In this document: positions 57,590-64,000 of the stretch, piece after piece
Layout of the letters: each line of letters begins with the position of its first letter
How positions within the stretch are numbered: the first letter of the stretch is position 1
Assembly (NCBI GenBank): GCA_905233915.1
Contig: CAJOFM010000001.1
Location: 145,475-209,474, forward strand
Direction of reading: 5' to 3'
DNA from: an uncultured Muribaculaceae bacterium
GTDB taxonomy: Bacteria; Bacteroidota; Bacteroidia; Bacteroidales; Muribaculaceae
DNA: 64,000 bases
Made by a program: the position numbers and the translations under genes
The notes under the pieces: generated by a model
The model's database searches: none
Told to the model about the DNA's origin: nothing
What the model saw: only the letters and a program-made list of their open reading frames with translations

Positions 57590-58369
57590 CTACCCCATCA
57601 CCACGTCGAGCACCATCATCAGGACGAAACCGATGGCAAAACCAATGGTGCTGACATTGGTGTGCTGGCCGCTTGAGGCTTCGGGTATCAGCTCCTCGAC
57701 GACCACGTAGAACATGGCTCCTGCGGCAAAAGCGAGCATATAGGGAAGAACGGGTAAAATCAGGGACGATAGCAACAATACGGCAAGGGCGCCGACGGGT
57801 TCAACGGCACCGCTCAGCGAACCGATGAGGAAGGAGCGCCAACGGCTGTTTCCCGCCGCACGCATCGGCATCGAGATGATGGCTCCCTCGGGGACGTTCT
57901 GGATGGCAATACCCAACGACACCGCTATGGCGCTGGCCAGCGAGATGTTTGTGACACCGCTGTCGGCGCCGGCAAAGACCACGCCCACGGCCATACCTTC
58001 GGGCAGATTGTGGATGGTCACCGCCAGGGCCAACATCGCCGTGCGGGACAGGTGGGAACGGAGGCCCTCGGGCTTGCTGCTCCCGAGATGCAGGTGCGGG
58101 GTCAACTCATCAATCAGCAACAGGAACCCGATGCCCAAGAGGAATCCTACGGCAGCGGGCACCACCGCCCATGCGCCCCTAGAGACTTCCATCTCCATAG
58201 CGGGAATCAGCAATGACCAGACCGAAGCCGCCACCATCACCCCCGAAGCGAAGCCCAGCAGTGCCTTCTGCAACCTCACGGACATCTCGCCCTTCATCAT
58301 AAAGACGAAGGCCGACCCGAGCATGGTGCCCAGCAAGGGTATGAGTAACCCGATAACCAGTATGGTCAT
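57590..58369 (-). CDS. ZIP-family metal transporter
   Basis: A 259-residue membrane protein with eight segments. The ZIP metal-path motifs are HNLPEGMAVGV and NVPEGAIISMPMRAAGNSR. It moves zinc or another divalent metal across the inner membrane toward the cytoplasm. Its start overlaps the stop of the upstream methyltransferase gene by 4 bp (ATGA). It converges with the DUF5714 gene. Confidence 0.92.
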   Translation of the reverse strand: MTILVIGLLIPLLGTMLGSAFVFMMKGEMSVRLQKALLGFASGVMVAASVWSLLIPAMEMEVSRGAWAVVPAAVGFLLGIGFLLLIDELTPHLHLGSSKPEGLRSHLSRTAMLALAVTIHNLPEGMAVGVVFAGADSGVTNISLASAIAVSLGIAIQNVPEGAIISMPMRAAGNSRWRSFLIGSLSGAVEPVGALAVLLLSSLILPVLPYMLAFAAGAMFYVVVEELIPEASSGQHTNVSTIGFAIGFVLMMVLDVVMG

Positions 58370-58995
58370 GACTGTACCGTCGATGCCTGATTCACGCCGG
58401 TAATGACGGCATACGAGGGCTTCTTGCGGTGAATGGCAGTATCCATGAAGCCTGCCTCGTCAAGCAACTTCTGCAGTTGCTCTGGCGAATAGGCCGTCAT
58501 GCCTTCCACCACGTTTGTCCACATCGAATCGCCTTCAATGACCTCCACCATGATGACGAAACGGCCACCCGGCTTCAACACGCGCCACACCTCTTGCAGG
58601 CAGTCGGGCAGGTTGGGCCAGAAATACACCGTCTCGACGGCTGTCACGAGGTCGAACTTCCCCTCCTCATAGGGCAGTTTCTCGACAGATCCTTGGCAGA
58701 CGAACACCTGCTTGTCAATCTCGGCGGCATTCACTTTGCGCGCCTTAGCCACGCTTTCCTCCGAGATGTCTATGCCATAGACCTGCGCCCCGTCGCTGCG
58801 CTTGAGCAGCCTCTTCAATGTCGCGCCACCACCGCAGCCAATGTCAAGCATTGTCCAGCCCGGCCGGAACTCCACGAGGTCAAGTCCCCAGTTTGTCAGC
58901 GGCGCATGACCGAAGTTCATGAACCGCAGCATCATTCGCCCCATCATCCCTCTAGGATGAGCACAATTAGTAAAGAACGTTTTCAGTATTCCCAT
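58366..58995 (-). CDS. Class I SAM-dependent methyltransferase
   Basis: About 209 residues from the ATG at 58995 (MGILKTFFTNCAHPRGMMGR); the frame is open to 59136, but the promoter lies there. SAM motif I is MLDIGCGGGATLKRL near residue 50, with GIDISEESV following and FDLVTAVETVYFWPNL as motif II/post-motif. Small-molecule methyltransferases of this form are common; the substrate is not visible. Coupled by overlap to the ZIP transporter gene, so a link to metal or metalloid chemistry is possible. Confidence 0.88.
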   Translation of the reverse strand: MGILKTFFTNCAHPRGMMGRMMLRFMNFGHAPLTNWGLDLVEFRPGWTMLDIGCGGGATLKRLLKRSDGAQVYGIDISEESVAKARKVNAAEIDKQVFVCQGSVEKLPYEEGKFDLVTAVETVYFWPNLPDCLQEVWRVLKPGGRFVIMVEVIEGDSMWTNVVEGMTAYSPEQLQKLLDEAGFMDTAIHRKKPSYAVITGVNQASTVQS

Positions 58996-59019
58996 ATCAT
59001 TTAGTTGTTTAGTTGGCTG

Positions 59020-59052
59020 CAAATGTACGATGGGAATGACAATCATAGCAAT
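59020..59052 (-). promoter_or_regulatory. Promoter of the methyltransferase-ZIP operon
   Basis: Minus strand ATTG at 59049-59052, a 21-bp spacer, then TACATTTG at 59020-59027. The ATG is 25 bp downstream. Confidence 0.6.
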
Positions 59053-59180
59053 ACCAAATAATTGGTATTTTATTCCCCCTTTTTGCCATATAAATAGGAG
59101 AAAAGGCAACCAGCAGCCCCACACCCCACCCTTCAATTCAACACAAATGATACCAAACGACCACCCTCATGCCAAGCTAA

Positions 59181-59315
59181 CGCTTTACTGATGAAAGCCA
59201 AGCCCCCATCCATTGCGTCCATACCATCATACCGTCAAAGGCTCTATGGGACAACCTTGGCATCCCTGACGGCTCCGCCCTCATCTTCGACATTGAACTG
59301 CTCACTATCAATTAA
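59181..59315 (+). pseudogene. Remnant resembling the C-terminus of an FKBP-type prolyl isomerase
   Basis: A frame of about 44 codons without its own start ends HTIIPSKALWDNLGIP then DGSALIFDIELLTIN and stop. The final IP-x-x-ALIFDIELL pattern and the preceding IIP segment match the end of the FKBP domain. No upstream part of the domain is present. It lies in the 471-bp gap between the methyltransferase gene and the 59467 gene; the rest of the gap holds the operon promoter and the 59345 element. Confidence 0.4.
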
Positions 59316-59344
59316 TGACCAAAAGAAAAATAACAGCTACAGAA

Positions 59345-59364
59345 CAAGTTGTGTTGCAAGAAAA
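59345..59364 (+). repeat. 20-bp shared element, copy 2
   Basis: Identical to 56405-56424 (ACAAGTTGTGTTGCAAGAAA). It lies about 100 bp before the 59467 gene. Confidence 0.6.
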
Positions 59365-59466
59365 AGACAATCAAGGTTAATAATCCCTTAAAAGCTTGCA
59401 GACCTGGTGTTTTTTCCGTATTTTCGCATCCTAAAACGGAAGATAACTAAAACGTTGAATATTTAT

Positions 59467-60348
59467 ATGAACAATCGCATCACTGAGGGCTATATGCCCT
59501 TCATGGGTTACCAGACCTACTATCGTATCGTAGGCGAACCTTCAGAGAAGGCTCCCTTGTTGCTGCTTCACGGCGGCCCGGGCAGTACACACAACTATTT
59601 CGAGGTGCTCGACTGCATCGCCGACACAGGTCGGCAAGTCATCTCATACGACCAGATCGGCTGCGGCAATTCTTATCTCGATGGGCATCCAGAGCTGTGG
59701 ACATTGAAGACATGGATTGACGAACTCGTCGCCATCCGCGAACATCTTCATCTCGACGCCGTTCACATTCTCGGACAGTCGTGGGGCGCCATGCAGGCTA
59801 TTGCGTACGCGATAGATCAGAAGCCTGCTGGCATCAAGTCGCTGATTCTCTCGTCTGGTCATGCTTCCAGTTCGCTGTGGGCTAGTGAGCAGCATCGGCT
59901 CATCAAGTATATGTCGGTAGAAGATCAGGAGGCTATCAGACGGGCAGAAGCTACAGGGAAATGGGATGATCCAGACTACTTGCGTGCCAACGAGCACTAT
60001 TTTGAGCTTTTCGTGACCAGCGTCGATGAACACTCGCCAGAGTGCCTCAGACGTCCGAAGCGTGCTGGTTCAGAGGCTTACCTCTATGGTTGGGGCCCCA
60101 ATGAGTATCAGCCGCTTGGCAGCCTGAAAGATTTTGAATATACCGACCAGTTGAGCCAGATATCCCAGCCGACACTGATTTGTAGCGGTACGCAGGATAT
60201 CTGTACGCCCGTTGTCGCCGCCTCGCTCTACGAGCACATTCCTCACAGCCGTTGGCATCTGTTCCGCCATTCCCGCCATATGTGTTTCGTGGATGCTCAT
60301 GAGGAGTATTGCGAGGTGCTGACTGATTGGCTGCAAGAGATGGATTGA
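59467..60348 (+). CDS. Proline iminopeptidase-type alpha/beta hydrolase
   Basis: About 293 residues from the ATG at 59467 (MNNRITEGYMPFMGYQTYYR). S33-family features are the oxyanion HGGPGSTHNYF near 39, the nucleophile elbow GQSWGAMQAIAYA near 105, and the late Asp and His in SGTQDICTP and FRHSRHMCFVDAH. Such enzymes remove N-terminal proline or other residues from short peptides, usually in the cytoplasm; no signal peptide is seen. A TATTTTCG sequence is the only promoter-like element nearby. Confidence 0.88.
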   Translation: MNNRITEGYMPFMGYQTYYRIVGEPSEKAPLLLLHGGPGSTHNYFEVLDCIADTGRQVISYDQIGCGNSYLDGHPELWTLKTWIDELVAIREHLHLDAVHILGQSWGAMQAIAYAIDQKPAGIKSLILSSGHASSSLWASEQHRLIKYMSVEDQEAIRRAEATGKWDDPDYLRANEHYFELFVTSVDEHSPECLRRPKRAGSEAYLYGWGPNEYQPLGSLKDFEYTDQLSQISQPTLICSGTQDICTPVVAASLYEHIPHSRWHLFRHSRHMCFVDAHEEYCEVLTDWLQEMD

Positions 60349-60480
60349 GGTCTCGTAAGGCTTATGCCCGTCGGACTAATTAACCACATTTTCCAATTTA
60401 GCAAATAAAAACCGTATAATCATTCATTTGAAAGGTCTTGGCAGAGACCAGAGCCGCGACTCGAAACACTCCATGAAAAT

Positions 60481-61425
60481 ATGAAGAAAGTAATGTTTTT
60501 ATTGGCAGTAGGAATAATGTTTCTGACTGCCTGTGCCCAGAATAAGGGCGGAGAAAGAGGGCCGCGCCATGGTGGCGGCATGAGTATCAACAAGGATTCA
60601 GACAGCACGTTTGTTGCCTTGAAGAATGAGACGTTGAAGAAGTTCAAACAACTCACCTTCAAGGATGCCAAGACTGGTAAGACGATGTCCTATAACCTGC
60701 TTGTCCCTGAAGGCTATGATGGAAAGGCAAGTTATCCGCTGGTGCTGTTTATGGCTGATGCCAGTACCGTAGGTAAGGACGTGACGGCTCCGCTCACTCA
60801 GGGATATGGAGCGTTGGAGTTTGCCTCAGACCGTGACCAACAGTTGCATCCTTCATTCGTATTGGTTCCGCAATATACCGACTGGGCCGTGCAGGATGAC
60901 TGGAGTACGACTGACGAAGTGGAAATGACTATCCGACTGCTACAGTCTGTTTGCAAGGAATATAATGTTGACACCAACCGTCTCTACACTACAGGTCAGT
61001 CGATGGGAGGCATGATGTCGTTCTACTTTAACATCACGCATCCCGACATCTTTGCAGCCTCATTGTTCGTCAGCAGCCAGTGGGACACCTCGAAGATGAA
61101 GGACTTCGGCAAGAAGCATTTCTTCTACATCGTGGCTGGTGGCGACCAAAAGGCATCCGGTGGTATGAGAGACCTGGCAAAGGTGCTGAAGGAGAACAGT
61201 GCAAGGGTTGACTCTGCAAACTGGAGTGCAAAACTGCCGTCATCGGAACAGGAGAAGTTGGCAGAAGAACTGATTGCCCGTGGCGGCAACATCAACTTCA
61301 TCCGTTGGGAGGCTGGCAGCGTACTCCCCGAATCAGGCAAGGGCATGGAACACATGGCATCATTCGACTATGGCTATAAGATAGCCGCAGTACGCGACTG
61401 GCTGTTCAGGCAGAGCAAGAAATAG
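60481..61425 (+). CDS. Secreted esterase (prolyl-oligopeptidase/PHB-depolymerase-like lipoprotein)
   Basis: A 314-residue lipoprotein (lipobox MFLTAC). The alpha/beta-hydrolase core has YNLLVPEGYDGKASYPLVLF, then LHPSFVLVPQYTDWA, the nucleophile in YTTGQSMGGMMSF near 183, and a final His in GMEHMASFDYGYK. Similar enzymes deacetylate or hydrolyse plant polymer esters or peptides. It follows the peptidase gene by 132 bp on the same strand. Substrate unknown. Confidence 0.85.
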   Translation: MKKVMFLLAVGIMFLTACAQNKGGERGPRHGGGMSINKDSDSTFVALKNETLKKFKQLTFKDAKTGKTMSYNLLVPEGYDGKASYPLVLFMADASTVGKDVTAPLTQGYGALEFASDRDQQLHPSFVLVPQYTDWAVQDDWSTTDEVEMTIRLLQSVCKEYNVDTNRLYTTGQSMGGMMSFYFNITHPDIFAASLFVSSQWDTSKMKDFGKKHFFYIVAGGDQKASGGMRDLAKVLKENSARVDSANWSAKLPSSEQEKLAEELIARGGNINFIRWEAGSVLPESGKGMEHMASFDYGYKIAAVRDWLFRQSKK

Positions 61426-61460
61426 ATTTCGAAAAGACAAACAGATAAATCGGAATTTGT

Positions 61461-62105
61461 ATGTATTTAGAAAAATTATTATTCAAATTCAAAGGAGCTA
61501 CTAACGAGGAAGACCTCCAGATTCTTTTTTATGAGTTAGCGCAAGGTTTTCTTTATGGTGGGTATATTCAAGTGCGAAATGATTATAGAATCTATATTCG
61601 CACCGTAGAGTTTTACTTTCATAGTGAAGAAATAGATGGAATACATGACCCTATTGTTTATCATCGAAATATACGAGACAAGGAGGGCAATATTCTTGAA
61701 ACAGTTCCATACTTCCCAATTATGTCTTTACATGCACACACTTCTGGCTATGATATTACTTTTGAAAGTGAAGTTGGAAAATATAGATCTTCTGCGCTAA
61801 TTCGTTCATTCGAGGTGAAAGATAAGGATGGAAAGTATTTGAAATGGAAAAAGGATATGTTCATGAAATCTGAAAATTACGACTATAATACCCAATCCAC
61901 TTATCTCTATTATTTGTTAAACGGTTTTCCACTTGGCATAAGCAATGATGTAAAATGGGTCGATGCCCCTATAATGCAGAAGATAGAACCGGAAATTAGG
62001 AATCGTAAGAATGTATTCAAATCGAAGAGCGAATATGTATATGAAAAGATAGAGGGGGAAAAATGCGAACGACTATGGAGTTTTACGAGAAAAGAACAAG
62101 TATAA
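61461..62105 (+). CDS. Unknown AT-rich gene (214 residues)
   Basis: The gene is markedly AT-rich compared with the esterase gene before it, and forms an AT-rich pair with the next one (16 bp gap). The protein has YELAQGFLYGGYIQVRNDYR, FPIMSLHAHTSGYDITFESE and RSFEVKDKDGKYLKW. The layout recalls small 3-methyladenine DNA glycosylase-like folds used on diverse ligands, but I cannot assign it. No signal peptide. Likely acquired by transfer together with the deiminase gene. Confidence 0.75.
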   Translation: MYLEKLLFKFKGATNEEDLQILFYELAQGFLYGGYIQVRNDYRIYIRTVEFYFHSEEIDGIHDPIVYHRNIRDKEGNILETVPYFPIMSLHAHTSGYDITFESEVGKYRSSALIRSFEVKDKDGKYLKWKKDMFMKSENYDYNTQSTYLYYLLNGFPLGISNDVKWVDAPIMQKIEPEIRNRKNVFKSKSEYVYEKIEGEKCERLWSFTRKEQV

Positions 62106-62121
62106 CAACTAAAACACAGAA

Positions 62122-63006
62122 ATGACAACACCTATTATATGCACGTCCGAACGTCTTAGGAAAGAACCTAAGACCGAGTGCGTAGCAAAAGCTATCTTTG
62201 CTGCTCTCGATAAACTACATGTTGAACACCGTGAGTTAAAAAACACGCAAGATTATTGGTGTCGCGATTATATGCCAGTAATGATTCTCGATGATGGTAC
62301 ATATGCAAAATATGAATATAATCCTGATTATTTGGTTGAAAATAAAAATAAGAAATGGCGTAATTCTAAAACTAATCAGCAAGATGCATGTAAAGGACTC
62401 AATTTATACGCACCTATGAACATGAATATTATTTTTGATGGCGGGAACTATGTTCGTTGTGGAACTAAGGTCATTATGACTGACAAAATATTTAGCGAGA
62501 ATCCTAAGTGGCCAGCTCACGAATTGATTGAGCATCTGCAAATTGCACTTTGTGCTAATATTATCTTGCTTCCTTGGGATATGGAAGACCCATTTGGTCA
62601 TGCTGACGGTATGGTTGCAGATCTTGGGGATGGGAAAATACTATTGAATGGATGTTGGAAGGAACAAGATAAACCATTTCATAGAAGACTAAGGAAAATT
62701 TTGGATGCACATTTTAAAGTAGAAGAACTTCCTGCATGGAATGGCGATAAAGATTCGTGGTGCTATCTCAATTATTTACGTGTTCCTGAGGGTATTTTGC
62801 TTCCTTGTCTTTCTGAGAATTATGATAGTAAAGATGATATTGCAGCTTTGAATTATTTCGAACGTTTATTTCCTAATTTAAAGATAATACCTATCTATGC
62901 AAAACCTCTCATAAAAGGTCAAGATGGAGGAGGTGCATTACATTGTGTAACATGGGAGTATATAGAAAGAAAAGACACATCCGTCCCTTTGGCGAATAGT
63001 TTGTAA
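62122..63006 (+). CDS. Agmatine/peptidylarginine deiminase-family protein
   Basis: A 294-residue guanidino-modifying (GME) enzyme fold. Catalytic positions visible: WCRDYMPV near 49, IIFDGGNYVRC near 106, FGHADGMVAD near 157, and the nucleophile Cys in GQDGGGALHCVTWE near 278. It would hydrolyse a guanidino group (agmatine, arginine peptide or another). Shorter than typical agmatine deiminase (about 350-370). Like its upstream partner it is AT-rich, suggesting recent transfer. Confidence 0.85.
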   Translation: MTTPIICTSERLRKEPKTECVAKAIFAALDKLHVEHRELKNTQDYWCRDYMPVMILDDGTYAKYEYNPDYLVENKNKKWRNSKTNQQDACKGLNLYAPMNMNIIFDGGNYVRCGTKVIMTDKIFSENPKWPAHELIEHLQIALCANIILLPWDMEDPFGHADGMVADLGDGKILLNGCWKEQDKPFHRRLRKILDAHFKVEELPAWNGDKDSWCYLNYLRVPEGILLPCLSENYDSKDDIAALNYFERLFPNLKIIPIYAKPLIKGQDGGGALHCVTWEYIERKDTSVPLANSL

Positions 63007-63022
63007 ATTCCAATTTATAAAG

Positions 63023-64000
63023 ATGGATTTGAATAAAATTATATTTCTGACGATGCTTTGCGTCCCGATGTTCGTGGGAGCGCAGACGCTGACTTTCACA
63101 GACCACGAGCCGATGGGCAACATGCGGACGCAGGTAACTCGGCAGTTCTTCCGCCTTGTAGAGCAGGAAAGCAAGGGGCGCATCCGCATTGACCACCATT
63201 GGAACGGCGAACTTTCATCGAGCTATGATGCCTACGAGACGGTGCGCGAAGGCACTAAAGCCGACATGGCTACGGTAGTACCCGAATACGATAGCCAGCG
63301 GATGCCACTCCACCAGTTGTTCAAGAGTTTCCTGGCAGGACCCTCGGGCGAGGCACAGGTCGCACTTATCCGCAAAGCCTACAAGACGATTCCCGAACTG
63401 ACAGAGGAGCTGCACCACGCGGGCATCCACCCCGTGCTGGTAGCTACGGGCTATCCCGTGGGCTTCTATAGCCGAGAGCCGATGGCAGACCTCAGTGCGC
63501 TGAAAGAGCAGACGTGGCGAACTGCCAGTTTCTGGCACATCAGTTATCTGGAGAATGCAGGAGCAACGAACAAACGCATCCCCTGGGGAGAGCAAGTTTC
63601 CGATTCGCTGCGCTCCGGAGCCATCGACGGCATCATGGTGAACATCGACAGCGGATGGGACATCGGTGCCCACCGTGCCGCCCCTCACCTGTTGGTGTCG
63701 CAGGAACTTTGGTTAGGGCACATCTATTTAGTGGCGATGAACCTCGACCGATGGAATGCCCTGCCCCCGAAGGACAAGCGAGCCATCGAGCGTGCGGCAA
63801 GCAAGACCTACAAGGCGATGGGCAAGACGATGGATGAGAGTTACGAGCAGATGCTTCAGCAACTGAGCAATGAAGGCTGCACCGTACGCCGCCTCACGCA
63901 TGAGGAAGTGTCCGATTTCGTCACCAACGTCCGTCAGAGCGAAGTGCAGGAACGATGGGTGAAGGAAAAAGAATCCGAAGGCACGGCAGACGTCCGCCGC
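63023..64000 (+). CDS. dctP: TRAP transporter substrate-binding protein, partial (runs off the window)
   Basis: 326 codons from the ATG at 63023 to the window edge without a stop. A signal peptide (MLCVPMFVGAQ region) is followed by DctP-type elements: LSSSYDAYETVREGTKADMA, RTASFWHISYLENAG, then RSGAIDGIMVNIDSGWDIGA. DctP proteins capture organic acids in the periplasm for a TRAP transporter of DctQM membrane subunits, which should lie beyond the edge. GC content returns to the chromosome norm after the AT-rich pair. Confidence 0.88.
   Translation, partial: MDLNKIIFLTMLCVPMFVGAQTLTFTDHEPMGNMRTQVTRQFFRLVEQESKGRIRIDHHWNGELSSSYDAYETVREGTKADMATVVPEYDSQRMPLHQLFKSFLAGPSGEAQVALIRKAYKTIPELTEELHHAGIHPVLVATGYPVGFYSREPMADLSALKEQTWRTASFWHISYLENAGATNKRIPWGEQVSDSLRSGAIDGIMVNIDSGWDIGAHRAAPHLLVSQELWLGHIYLVAMNLDRWNALPPKDKRAIERAASKTYKAMGKTMDESYEQMLQQLSNEGCTVRRLTHEEVSDFVTNVRQSEVQERWVKEKESEGTADVRR

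Overview
The window looks like chromosomal DNA from a Bacteroidales bacterium, with Prevotellaceae or Muribaculaceae the likeliest families. Most coding sequence is moderately GC-rich. Promoters match the Bacteroidetes form TTTG-N19-21-TAnnTTTG and there are few Shine-Dalgarno sites. Typical families include a CBM20-bearing MalQ, BspA-like leucine-rich surface proteins, dockerin-like tails, C-terminal sorting tails, TonB-type proteins, WbuC and DUF5714. I saw no rRNA, tRNA, CRISPR array, transposase or phage gene.

Layout. 1-1939 (minus): end of a 4-alpha-glucanotransferase gene and a sugar MFS carrier. 2153-4507: YchF and a glycosyltransferase. 4558-7374 (minus): TrkA/TrkH potassium uptake. 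7629-8399: a membrane-anchored unknown. 8515-11736 (minus): a large iron-sulfur flavoprotein that appears to fuse three subunits, divergent from wbuC. 12410-16153: an AlkZ-like protein, then a well-promoted structured non-coding region, then an EcoRI-family adenine methyltransferase and a DUF262-HNH nuclease (a restriction-modification-like pair). 16500-22566 (minus): a seven-gene redox operon with a divergent AraC regulator, resembling the yqhC/yqhD/dkgA arrangement. 23831-27329: a radical SAM/SPASM enzyme followed by three secreted proteins that share a long N-terminal region but carry different C-terminal domains (TonB-C twice, a carrier-protein-like domain once). 27388-29490 (minus): a BspA-like surface protein. 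29661-36589: a second redox cluster with its own AraC regulator. 36702-39620 (minus): TonB receptor, heavy-metal-binding protein and a lipoprotein. 39762-41183: small stress-type genes. 42145-43548 (minus): a PepC-like peptidase inside two nested pairs of inverted repeats. 44343-45196: HxlR regulator and cupin. 45288-48056 (minus): cation antiporters. 48180-56004: secreted and regulatory genes with gene-end fragments between them. 56471-59466: fluoride channel, DUF5714 protein, ZIP transporter, methyltransferase and an FKBP-like fragment. 59467-64000: peptidase, esterase, an AT-rich gene pair and a truncated TRAP substrate-binding protein.

How the genes work together. The two AraC-linked clusters both combine aldo/keto reductase, flavodoxin-type and cupin proteins, suggesting parallel responses to reactive carbonyl or oxidative stress. 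The most unusual region is the radical SAM cluster: one leader-like region attached to unrelated cargo domains, next to a SPASM enzyme, suggests a protein-modification or sorting system that I do not recognise. The second is the methyltransferase/nuclease pair with its structured upstream RNA, a palindrome touching the start codon, and a sharp composition change inside the methyltransferase gene.

Intergenic DNA is rich in dispersed repeats: a multi-hairpin repeat (four copies), a second repeat (three copies), TTAGG-like tandem arrays, a repeated promoter with an operator-like palindrome, and fragments of gene starts and ends that record past recombination.
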